Shown here: piece by piece, positions 12,201 through 24,200 of the stretch
Position numbering within the stretch: position 1 is the first letter of the stretch
Layout of the letters: each line of letters starts with the position of its first letter
Source of the DNA: Larus michahellis
Taxonomy: Eukaryota > Chordata > Aves > Charadriiformes > Laridae
Reading direction: 5' to 3'
DNA length: 64,000 nucleotides
NCBI RefSeq assembly: GCF_964199755.1
Contig: NC_133918.1
Location: forward strand, 496,001-560,000
Position numbers and translations under genes: made by a program
Notes under the pieces: model-generated
Database searches by the model: none
Told to the model about the DNA's origin: nothing
The model's input: the letters and a program-made list of their open reading frames with translations, nothing else

Positions 12201-15200
12201 TTTTTCCACTAAAGAAATGACCGTGTTGGTTCATGATGTACTTGACGTTGTGGCATCAGATACCTCTCGTGCAGTGATAAATGCAAGGAGCGGGCTAGAC
12301 TGGCTGTAATACCTCAAACCTTGCTGCTCTGGTGTTCTTAGACCAGCACAAGTTTATCTATGCCTTTAATACTTAATTTTAATAATTAAAGTTATGATTT
12401 AAAAAGAGAAAGAGCAAAAATAATCATTAGGACTAGGGTTAAACTTGAAGAAACATTTCTCTTACCTCCTCTTACCTGCCCTCCTAACCCATTTACTCGG
12501 GATAATTATTTGAAATGTACTATTTTAAATCTCAGTGTTAATTATGTCCAAGTGGTTGGATATTATTGTTAATTGTTACAAATTTGCTTTGGGTACTTGC
12601 AAATGAGGTCTGTGCCAAAAACTGCCATTTCTTTTGCGCTGTTTAATTCTGCAGAGCAGCAAAACTCAGCCTGCTGGTAAAGCCTTTTGGAAACATTTTG
12701 TTCTTGAGAACCGGCGTCTCTTCTGTGAAGCATTAAATGAAAAGCTTAAAATAATTTTCCAATGGTGATAATTCTTCTGTAATCGCAAAGGTTGTCCATT
12801 TACTAAGTACTGGCACTGTAAACACGGGCAAGCTGTTAAGCTAACAAAGCCGTTCTGCTGACATTAAAATAAAAATGCCCCCCCCCCCCCCTTTTTTTTT
12901 TTTTCCTTCCTACGAAGAGGTCTCCCAGCAGCTTTCACCTTCCCCATCTCCCGATGAATGTGTCTTTTGTTGACAGCTCCAGGTGACCCAGGAAAATGGG
13001 TGACTTCAGCAGTGGCAGATCTTGAAAACGTTGGCCGTCTTTTGGCTTGTGCTGGTCCCTTGCAGCTTGCCCAGCAAACCCTTCCCTTCTGAGATCCTAA
13101 TTACCGTCAATTTGAAAGTTTCTAATTTTTGCCTCCCTCTTGCTTAGCAGCAGCTGCTGCTGCTTAGCAGCTTTGTGTTACATCTGGAAGGAAGGTAGTT
13201 GTCATCTGTGTCCCACCTGTGAAAGACTTTGACTCCTTCCAAAACCTGCAGGTTAACAGCGACTGGTACCCGTCATACATTCGGGCTTTTCTGTATTTAA
13301 AGCATCTGAAGTATGTGTTTTGGTAGGGTGCTTGGGGGGAAAAAAGACATCTTTTTCTGCAGAATGATTCACCGTAAAATAAGTTTTGTCATCAAACAGG
13401 TGACCTTGTATGCCCATTATTCCTTTAATGTCAGCCTTTGTTTACTGCCTTCGCCTGTCGCACAAACTAGAAGGACCAGTGCACGGCAAGTAGTTGCGGG
13501 CTTGTAGAAGCTCTGTAATAAAACAGCTCCACCTCAGAACTGAGGCCTCATTTCCCAGAACCAACATGACTGTAACTAGGAAAAAACCCAATCAACCTTG
13601 GGGTTTTTTGGAAGAATCTTCTTTTACGCTTCTACGTACTCTGTGCCAAAATGGCTGATGTAAGTGCGGCTCATCTTGGTGTATTGTAAAGTAGTTCTAG
13701 GTTAAATAAATTGTTCCCTGAGGTCCTACGTAAATTATTAATAACTTGTTTTGTATAGTGTTGATGTTACACTGTGTTTTTGTGTCTCAGAAGGATTATT
13801 GCATATGTCTGAGGTACATTAATTTATTAAAATAGTTTGCATTTTAAAGAGTGTCCTGACAGCAGTTTAGTTCACAATCCTGTAAGGAGTTGTCATCTCA
13901 AGTCTCATTATCTCATGATTCCCAAAGGACAGTGTAGCCTCTCAATTTTACATCCATCCAAAAAGAGTTATTTCACTGCATGGTGCTTCTCGCTCGTTTT
14001 CCTGCAGCAGAAATACCGCAGGCATCTTGTATATCAGAACAGCAAAACCAGCGTAGTTCACCTTGTAGTAATCTTCCTTTACACCAGGGATACTCCTGTT
14101 AGTGTTTGAAATGCAGAGGAATAAATGGAAAAGCTGAAGACAACTCCTTTGAATCCTGCGTCCAGGTTGTAAGAAGGGGAGTGTGGGTGCAGCTGGATGC
14201 CTGCCTGGGAGGGGGCTCAGCTGTCCCACAGACCCTTTCCTCTCCTCGCTACCTGGGAGTACAATTAGACACCTGAAAAAGTGGCCTGATTTCAGGTAGC
14301 GTATTTAATTTCTCTGACTTTAAAAACTTGTGTGTATATATGTGCGTATATATATAGGGGGGAAATAGCGGAAGATTGGTGAGGAGGATTGTAAATACGC
14401 TCAAGTGACTCGCACCTGAGGTGTTGGAAAACACATATATCACACTAACTGTTGTTTAGTCTTATGTGCTTGACAAGTAGAACATCTGTGTTTAGATAAC
14501 GCAGGCGTGTGATGGACTTGGAGGCACCTTATCGAACGTGCCTGAGATTCCTGCCCTGCTGTTGGAGAGATCGAAGCACGGTGGAAAACTATGCCTGCTT
14601 GAATCCCTCAAATACTGGCGACAACAACAGGTTGGGTCTCTCTCTCTCTCTCACTGACAAGGAAAAACTCTGTAGCAAGGACTGTCTTGCTCCACGGTGC
14701 CTGCGTTCCCCCTTGTGTGCCTCTGCCCGGGTGCTGCTTCGGGGATCCCCCGGTTCGTAAAGTATCGAGATTAAATTTACCCCTTGCATTTCATCTGTGG
14801 TTTTGTGGTTGTTCCCGTGTCCTGCCTGCGTCAGCTCACACAATGTGTGTGTGTATCTATGTGCGTGTGTAGAGAGAGAGAGATATATATATATAAAAAA
14901 AAATCCCCTTCTGCTGGCGTTTCCACTACAGTATCGGCAAATGCATCGTGGCCAAAGGTGACGCTCCTGATGAGTATCGCGGAGCCCACTTACACAAGTG
15001 TCTTTCATGGCAAAGGTAGCCTTTGATCAGCGTCGCTTGGGTAATCCATCAGGCCTCTACACACCTACAAAAGAGCTCTTTCATGACGATATCTCAAAGC
15101 CTCCTGGCATTCTTAGAGATCATAATGTATTTTTATATCTGATCATTCCATTGAAAGAAAATGTGCAAATTAGCTTTATACTGTAGACGAACAGCAGAGA

Positions 15201-18200
15201 GTCAGACACCAGGTCAGTGCTTAGGTTGTCTTCTACTTTCCCTGTATCCTGATATATTTAAAATCGTTTGTTTTTCTGCATGGACAAAATGTCTTTCGTG
15301 TAGTTTGGGTTGGGTTTTTTTGGTGTGGTAGTGTTTGTTGGTTTGGGGTTTTTTTTTATTATTTTGGCGAGTCTTTAGATCCAGACTCTGTGTTCTCGCC
15401 TCTGTTTGTTTATAGGCCACCTAATACTTATCTCTGCCCAGGCTACCAGGCTGTCAGCTCTCCCCCTGACGATGCCTGGGCTAAATTTTAAGTCTCCATC
15501 TTGAGTTGGAGGGTAATAGCTGACCCTTCCAGACATCACTGCACCGGCCTTCTCTACCACTGTGGTGGTGGGAAATGAGGTGGTGGGTATGGAGGGCTCT
15601 GTTCTTTATCAGTTTTTAGGCTAATATTTATACCTCGTTATTTTGTTAATCTGTTTACATGTAGTAGCCTTGATGCTGCTGCTGCTTGCAGGTTTGTTCC
15701 TGTTTTTCCCTTGTTCCCTGCATTTCTTTGTGGTTTCTTTTTGTAGCTGGGCTGGGGATATCGGTCTGTCCCGTGTACACCATCTGCTGAGATGTTCTGC
15801 TTTGCCACCTTCTGCCTCTTCTCTCCCGCAGGGTGTGAGCTGTGCTGGGTGTCGTGATGGGGAAGAGCAGACACTAGTTTTGGAAACCCTCTTTGTGGCT
15901 TGGTTATAAAACACTGCGATAGGTGGAGGGTGAGCTTGGTATAGGAATATATCCCCGTGTTCTTTTTTCCCCACATTTCTGATCCTGAGCTCAGCTCTGA
16001 CTGTCCTTTGGAAGATGGTGACATCATGCTGCGATTGCCCAGAGTCCCTCCTCAATCAGGAGCTAATTGGTTTGGAAAAAAACTGCGCAAGCCCAAGGGG
16101 GTAAAAAGTGTTTTATGAAACCGCTGCCTTTATTTTAACCCAGTCTCTGTTAACTCTGCTTGCTCGGAGGTTTGTTCTGCCAACTGCTAGATGGGTTCTT
16201 TTCTGATTACCAGAGAGCGCTGTGCATTCATGGAGCCTCTCTCAAAAACAAAACAAAACAACAAAACAAAACAACAGAAAAAACCACCACGACCCCCAAA
16301 ACCCCCCAAGAAAAAACTCAATTTTGTGAGAATGGTGGAAACGACTCCTGTAAACGCAGTTCATTTCTGGCTGTTATAAGAAATTCTTTCACCCCTGTTA
16401 GACCTGAGAGTTGGGTTTGGGTTCCCCCCCCCCCGTCTTTTATCTCTCTGCTTACTGTTTTGTTCTTCTGTGTATTCATGTTGGAAAGCCAGTTTTACTA
16501 CTGTCCTTGTAGCAAAGAACAAAAAGTTCCTCTGGAATAGCAGCAGCCAGAGACACTATGATAAAACAAGGATTGAAGACTCTTCAAAGTCGAAAAACCA
16601 GCCATTACCTTGTCCCTAACTTCTGTTAGCTTGCTAATTCTGTTAGCTTGCATCTTTATCGCTGGTTCCTCCATTACTATTCTGATTTTTCGAGGTGAGG
16701 TTCTTTTCCTGCCTATTCTTTGGCAAGCTGGGTGCCTGTCATTCAGCACACGTGCGGGAGTGATGGCCTTTTCCCTGCCTTGGGAAAGTGGGTGGGAGAG
16801 TTTGGGATACTGTGGCAGGAAGTAGAGAGCGTTTATGCTTGTGATAACTGCTGCCATAGCCTTTTCAAGATGAATGGTACAAGACGAGCTTTAACAGACT
16901 CCAGTTGCAAGTTTTCCCATGGAGAGGTTGCTTTGGCATTTCCATACAGTTCCATAGGGTGGACTGTCACTCACCCAAAGCTGTCCTGGGGAGCTGTGGT
17001 GGGAAGAGCCGTGCAGCATGGTCAAAGCGTATCCTCTGCTCGTCGTCCTAGAAACGCCTGCGTAAGAGAGGCCACCGAAGGGAGTCGGCTGAAAAGAGAA
17101 ACGTCAGATTGGGGTTCTGGGCGTTTAGTGATCCTCTCTTGGTGGCTGTTCTGGGCGGGTTGTGTTGTGTTGCCTCTGCACCTTCTTATTAGCAGTTTTT
17201 CCATCCAAACAAGACTGGTTTTCCTGCAGCTGCCATGAGAAATACCGGGCTTTGAGGAATATTGGTGGCTTTCAGTAGGTTTTGAGCATTGGCATCAACA
17301 AATGAGAACATAATCCAGAGTCTTCATACTGGAATCCTCTCTCCTCCCTTGCTCACTTCATTGAATTAAGCAGATATGCTGTGCATACTCAGTTCCTCTT
17401 GGTCCTAATTCAGTGATTATTTTTAGTGCCCTGAAGAATACTTAATTTATAGAGCTTTTCCATGAGTAATAAAAGGCCTTTGTTAATAGATCTTTAGTCC
17501 TTAAGGCCTGTGAGTAGTTTGTAAAATCCAGTCTAGCCACACACCAGAGAATGTCACTGGTGGCTTTTGGTATCAGACGTCTATTCTGTGGTGCTGAGAG
17601 CATGACTTTTGGTAGTGTCTTTCAGTATTGGGTTTCGAAGACAGCAGACCGTAAAAATACCTTTTTAAAATTTTTCTCCAAAGAAAATTTTACCTAAATT
17701 GCTGTTACATTTACCTAAATTGATTATTTTTCTCCTCTTTTACAGAGCGGGGCTATGATCCCTACAATCCAGAGCTTCCAAGGCCCTCGCTGGAGGCGGA
17801 GGATGGCGCTCTGGCTGACATTACGGATGTGACACCTGGTATTCTGGAGCTGGAACTGGTCAACAAGGCCATTGAAGCAGTCAAAAACGAAGTTGAGAGA
17901 GAGCAGAAAAAGTATGAGGAGCTGCTAGAAACGACAAAGGAGCTCAGTGCTTCAGAGGCTTCCTCGCTCATTTCAAATACACCCGTGTCAGCTGCTGGGA
18001 CGCAAAATGATTCATTGACCTCCTTAGAATATAATCCAGGTAGCTACAACTTTAATAATAACTCAGACTACAACCCTACTCCTCTCGCTGCTGCTAGCCA
18101 GTCAAGTAAATACACTTTAGATAGTTCCCGATGTAAAGGTAGCTCGCTGGAATATGTCCCCAAGGCTATAGTACAGAATAAAAAATACAGCAGCACTGTC

Positions 18201-21200
18201 ACTAACAATAAATATGTGATTGATGACTCTAAGCCTTCTACAGACTTGGAATATGACCCGCTTTCAAATTACTCAGCCAGGCTTTTGAGCAAAGCCACAA
18301 CAAAGGAGCCCAAGGGGTCTAAAAGGGGTAGGGTCTCTAGTTATGAGGAATCTTATTCTCCATCGCGAAAGAAGCTCTGTGAAGTACCCGATGACTATGA
18401 AGCCAGGTTCTCGTCCTCTGAAGATGAGACCGATGCGGATTATAAGACAACTTCTGTTAGTTCACAATCAAAAGCTGGTTCTGAAAGTGAATCAAGTGAC
18501 AGGTTATCCAACAAAGAGCAGAGCACCAAACTGGATGACTTTGCTTCCTGGGATAGCAAAGAAGCAGCAGCGCAATATGGCACGGAGGACCTTACAAGTT
18601 CGCAGAAAAATCTTGCCAAAAACTTACCAGACAAGAATGCAAAAGCAGCAAAATTGTGTTCTGGTAAGAATGACTGGGAAATTGAAAATAAAAACAAAGA
18701 CTCAAAAGACAAAACAAAAAGGAAGAAGTCAGATGTTAGTAAAACACCTGGCCTCAGTGAGGTTGGCAAGAAGGAGAAAAGTAAAAATACAGAAAAAGAC
18801 AAAGGGCTCAAGAAAGAAGAAAAATTAAAAACTAAGAATGATGAGAAAAACTGTAAAGATAAAAGTGTCAAAGTAAAAACTGATGGGAATTCAAAGAAAC
18901 CTGAAAAACAAAAGTCAGAAAAAGTAGATGGGCTTAAAAAAGAAAAATCCAAGTCCTCCAGCAGTAGTTCAGGGAAAAGCAAGAGTGAGGATGCCATCAA
19001 AGGCTCTAGTACAGAGAAGCTGGGGAGCAGCAAGAAAGACTCCAAACTAAAAGCAACTGACTTGAAAAATGGTAAGGAAAGCTCTGGTCGTAAAAACAAA
19101 GAGAAAGGGACCAAGACTCCAGCACTGGAGCGCAAGAAAGAAAAGGTCAGTTCTACAGAAAAAGGAGATCCAAAGAAGAGTCGGAAGCAGCGGAGTTTGA
19201 GTCACGTTGACCTGTTTGGCGATGAGAGTGGGGATGATGATGACAAAAGCCGGCCTTTGGCATCCACGTTTCTTGACGTGAGCTCGAATTCAGACGGTGA
19301 TGACTGTGGTTCAGACTCTGAGAGTGAAAATGAAGGGACAAAGAAAGTGAAGCGCTCTAAATTGTCAAAGTCGTCATCGTCTTCCTCAACATCTGATGAC
19401 ATTGATTATTCCATCCTTGAGAAAGACTTGGACTTTGAGTCAGACCCAATGGAAGAGTGTCTCAGGATTTTTAATGAATCTACAGATGTGAAAACTGAAG
19501 ACAAGGGAAGGCTGGGGAAACAGGTAATGCTGGTTTGGGTTGGTTGGTTCTTGCATATCTAAATGTGAGAGGATTCCGGTTTAGTTTAGTGGTGTTGCTT
19601 ATTCCAAGTTGCTGAAGAGGGCTATGGAGGGAGACTCCATGTGTTGGAAGACTCTCGTCCGTGTCATGACTGAGTGCTTTGAAGAGTTTGAAGAGTTTAC
19701 CCATTGAATTGAAAGCTGCTGTGAAGTGTAAGGTTTCAGTTGCCTTTTGTCTGGAAGGCCTTTATCTTTCAGGGTTATCAGTTACTTCTGTCTCCATCTG
19801 CCCTAAGAACCATGGTGGCCTGGATGGCTGGAGAAAAGGCTTCAGAGAGAGTATGTTGTGGGTATTTCAAAGCTAATCCAAGTTTGCTAATCTGGGTTAT
19901 GCCGCTTTGTTGCAGCAGAGTTTAAGGAACATAGTGGCAGGTAGAACCAGGACAGTGTGTTGGCGTAAGTCAGTCAATGTAGTTGGCACTGGACGCTTCA
20001 GAGACTCCCCAGATTACTGTTTCCCATTTTAAATGCACACTGCAGATATTTTATGAGGATCTCTGGATAACTTGTAGGTGGCCCAAATAAGAAATGGAGG
20101 GTAAAATTTCTTCAAAAGGCAAAAAGGGTTTCAGAATAAGAAGGTAAAAAGACAGCATTTACAAAAAAAGGCTTGTGCCAGTGGCTGTGAGGTGGTCCCC
20201 AGAGGGTGCAAGGCCCTTGTTTTCAAAGATTAAAACAGAACAGGGCGAGTGGCTCGAACTGGAAGAGGGGGGATTGAGATGAGATGTGAGGCAGAAATTG
20301 TTTGGTGTGAGGGTGGTGAGCCCCTGGCCCAGGTTGCCCAGAGAAGCTGTGGCTGCCCCATCCCTGGAGGGGTTCAAGGCCAGGTTGGCCGGGGCTTGGA
20401 GCAACCTGGGCTGGTGGGAGGTGTCCCTGCCCAGGGCAGGGGGTGCCACTGGGTGGGCTTTAGGGTCCCTTCCCACCCAAACCAGTCTGTGATTCTATGA
20501 GTGTAAAAGGCTGGAAAGCAGCTGCTGGCAGCGATCCTCTGACGGCCCCTGAGGCAGGGAAGTAGGAGCAGACAAAACTCCTTTGTCTTCCAACGTCTGA
20601 GTTTAACTGGGCAGCGGGAGCAAACCCTGGATCCCGGCAGTGGCTGCCGTTGCATGGGCAGGATTGACAATGCCTTGCTGTCCATCCCAGCACAGCCAGG
20701 TTTTCTGTTGGCATGATTTTGCCTGTGCACAGAGCAGGCGTTCGGGGATTTGGATTGGGAAGAGCTTTAAAAAAAGGAAAATGACTGATTTGGCAATGTT
20801 GAGAAAACACCCCGAACTTTTATCTGGCGTTACCCATCTGGCACATCTGAGCGCAGTGCGGAGGTATTGGGATCGCTGAGTCAGCTGTATCACCTGGGAG
20901 GCTTTAATGGGGCAAGGTGACAAAATCCCGTGCCCTCTGTGTGCTGGGGGACAGGGGGTACCGAAGGCTGAGTGTGTCTATTCAAGGAATTAATTACTGA
21001 GTGGCATCAGCTGCAGCTATCCTGCATCCCAAAGGTCACAGAGATACTGGGACGCCATCAGGGCTTCCAGTGTGTTCCAGGTTAGACCCCTTCGAACACA
21101 GCAAGACCCCTGTTGGGATTATTGATCTGAAGGAGGGGCAGGGGAGTGCAGCAGGAACCACATGACCGTGTGGTGGAAGGGCCTTTTCACCCGGTGTGAT

Positions 21201-24200
21201 TGTTTGTTGGCTTTTATTCTAAAAACGGCATCAGAAATGGGTGCTGGTTTTCAGGCTTTTGTTAGTCGGGCGGGTGAAGTGGCTGTCAACAAAATTCTTC
21301 CCTTGGTGACCCATCTGTATGTGGAGGACAAAGTGAGGCAGGATTTGCGGCGCGGGGAGGAGAGCTCATCTTTTGGAAAGAATAGCTGGGCTATTAAAGC
21401 TTTTTGCTGAACTCTCCATTGCAATAATGTCCCCGATCTGTTCGGAGAGAGGTCTGTGTTGCGGACAAGTAAAGACCTTTTTAGACTCATGAAACGCCTT
21501 GGTAGAAGAAACTATATAAAACAATTGAGCGTAATGATTTTCTTCTGAACTGTTAAGCATTACTTGATTTTGCTTGTTTAAAACTCAGCTGTTCTTTCTT
21601 CAGTATTTAATATAATTCCCAGCTAGGAATCGGCACTTTATTTTTGGCTTTGTTTCTTCAAATTGCCTGCTTTAAGTGAAAATAGTACAAGGGCACACAA
21701 CCTATAGTGGGAAATAGAATCATGGAGCGGTTGAGGTTGGAAGGGAACTTACGGATCATCTAGTTCCAACCCCCTGATATACTGATCCGTTTAGAGCTTT
21801 CCAACTACGGGATGATTCCAAATGGGCTGAATTCAGAAAGTGCTGAACCAGGGGCTGCTACTCACTGCAAACAGTTAATTCTGGCATGGAGTGGCGATGT
21901 TCGGCTGTCAACAGACGCGTGTCTTTCCTTTGCACGTGCTTTACCTTCGTTCCCTGCCCTGAAATTTAATTTCTGCCCTGTTTCGGAAAGGAAAGAACAG
22001 GCGTCGCAGCAGAGGGGTCCTTCGTTGGGAGCTGGGTGTTTGTAAGTGGGTGCCTGCTTCCCCGCTGCGTTTCTGGCGGGTGGGATTGGTCACTGGGAGG
22101 TTTTTTTGTTTGTTTATAGAATAATTTTGTAGCTGGAGCCCGTGTGGTTTGGTCTCAGTAATGTGCCAGTCCGGAGGGAAGGTATGTGTGGGCATTGTGG
22201 GACTTTTCCACCAGGAAGGATCACTTTGTGAGAGTTTATTAGGGACGTCGCTGGAGTAACAGATTTACCGAGTTCCTAGAGAGCGAAGCGATTCAGTGGG
22301 AAGTGCTCACCCAGAGCGCCCTCGTGGCGATGGACACGCTCAGCCTCCGCCACCTGGGATGAGGCTCATCCCCAAATCCGGCCTTCAGCTCGGCTGCTGG
22401 GTTTCTAAGGGACCGTCAGGCTCGTCTCTGCTCAGAGCTTGGCCAGGGGCTGGGTTGGAAAACTGAAAGCAAGGTTGACTAGAGAGCAGCTAGAGTTTTG
22501 AAAAATAAACTTGTGTTTTGTGCAAATGAACAGCCGGGTCAAATTCAAAGAAGGTTTTAAAGTGGTTCCCCCGGCCCCTGCGAGCAAGTCTGAGGTGTTG
22601 GCTCGGAAGTAGCTTCAGCTGGAGAGGTGCTGCTATTTCCTCTTGGGTCTCTGGCCATACAAATGTGTCACCGGGGGATCTGTCACTGCAGTCTCTCTGC
22701 AGGTACGGTTGTGGATAAAACGGCAGGGAAACGTGTCCCAACGCGGGGATTGGGGGCACCGTGGTTTGGCATCGAGCAGGTTTCCAGGACCTGCTCTGGC
22801 AGCACGTTATACAAGGCCAGAAATGAGTCAGCTCCCAGTTTCTTAGGAAAAAAAAAAAAACAAACCAAAACCAAACAACCCAAAAACAACCCCCCAAACC
22901 AAACCTCCTGGATTTTCCGAATGCCACGAAAGGTGAGGTGTGTGAGCGGCTGGCAGGAGAAGGGTGTTCAGGTCTCTGGTGGTGGGCAGGGGCTGACCTG
23001 ACTCATGCCAGTGCTGCCTAGGGCACAGCTGGTGGAGCGACTCCCTGGGTGGCAACTGTGATGCTGCTGTTCCTTGGCTTCGTTGGCGGCTCTTGGGTTC
23101 AAAACAAGGTTTGTTTTAGTAATTCGGCTGCTGACCACATCTTCTTCTCACTTGCAAGGACTTTCTGTTAACCCGAAAGGAGACTTTTCAAACCTTCTTA
23201 TTGAGAGGGATCTTCAAGTCTATTCAATTTTGGAAGCTTGTTCTTTTGTTTTCCAGCTGTCCAAAGAGGAAGGAAATGAAGAAAAGACAGAAGATAATCT
23301 AACTACCTTGTTTCCTGGCCAGAAAAGAAGGATCTCTCATCTTGTCAAACAAGGAAATGTAAGTGCAGCTTTTAGAAGCAAAAGTTTAGTTTCTTTGCAG
23401 TGAGGATTTTCTGTCCTGTTACGGCACTGGAAAATGATGCAGACCCAGGTTCAGGCAGTAGCGTATGAGTTGTTGGCGCTGGAATCCCTCTGTCAGGTTT
23501 GTTTCCTCCCCTTTCTGATTTCTGAAAAACGTGGTGAGGTGTCTGCTAGAAATGGCAGACAATAAACTTTCATAAAACCACGGGTAAGCTGTGGAAGAGA
23601 AATGGATTCTGCCCCTCGTAACTCACTGGGATTGATCGAGCTGTTCGTTTTTCTACAGTACGGCTTCATCCAATCACTTAGATGAAAATTAGCTGGACGC
23701 GAAGTCAGTCTGTGTCTGATTGTGCTTTTCTTTGTCTCATGGACCTAAAAGCTGTAGGAATTTTGTCAGATGTTTAAAACCATTACCGTGTATCTGTTCT
23801 GAATCAGCCAATACATCAACAGTATCTTGTTTGATACTCTTCTTCCGCAGTTGTGAAAACACTTTAAATACAGAGAAGAATGGGAAAAAAAAAAAAAAGG
23901 CAAGGAAGACAATCTGATTTTTTTATTTTTCTCACTGGGATTTTAATTCATGTTTTCTCTGAGGGTTTAATGTGTTTCCCTCCAGGTGCTGGGCACAGAT
24001 TAGTCAGTTTTATGTTCCAGTGGGGTGAGAGTGGAGACTTACGTGCTGATTTGAGCTACCGTCCAAATTAATTGTTCTTCCTTTCCTGTCTGCCTAGAAA
24101 AGGTTTCTTTGCTTTTAATAACTTGAAGCCCTGAGGTCAATACAATGCATTTTATTTAACTACATATCTTCAGCCAGTTCGCGTGTTTTGATAAGGGCCC

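Larger units (their letters stand above)
3226..17745 (+). other. REXO1: REXO1 intron 1 (14.5 kb)
   Basis: Bounded by GTACGG and TTTTACAG. No conserved reading frame was seen on either strand. It contains the solo LTR at 7209-7977, T runs at 8760-8772 and 8821-8837, a C14/T13 tract at 12878-12904, TG/TA/GA dinucleotide repeats at 14331-14356 and 14844-14903, and a CAAAA-type repeat at 16243-16284. A 5'-proximal AATAAA at 4401 is probably not used. The rest is unique-looking intronic DNA. Confidence 0.9.
19524..23256 (+). other. REXO1: REXO1 intron 2
   Basis: GTAATG to TTCCAG. It holds a young sense CR1 at about 20235-20500, a short antisense CR1 end at 21716-21790, and an A/C-rich simple sequence at 22850-22907. 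No other structure was recognised. Confidence 0.85.
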
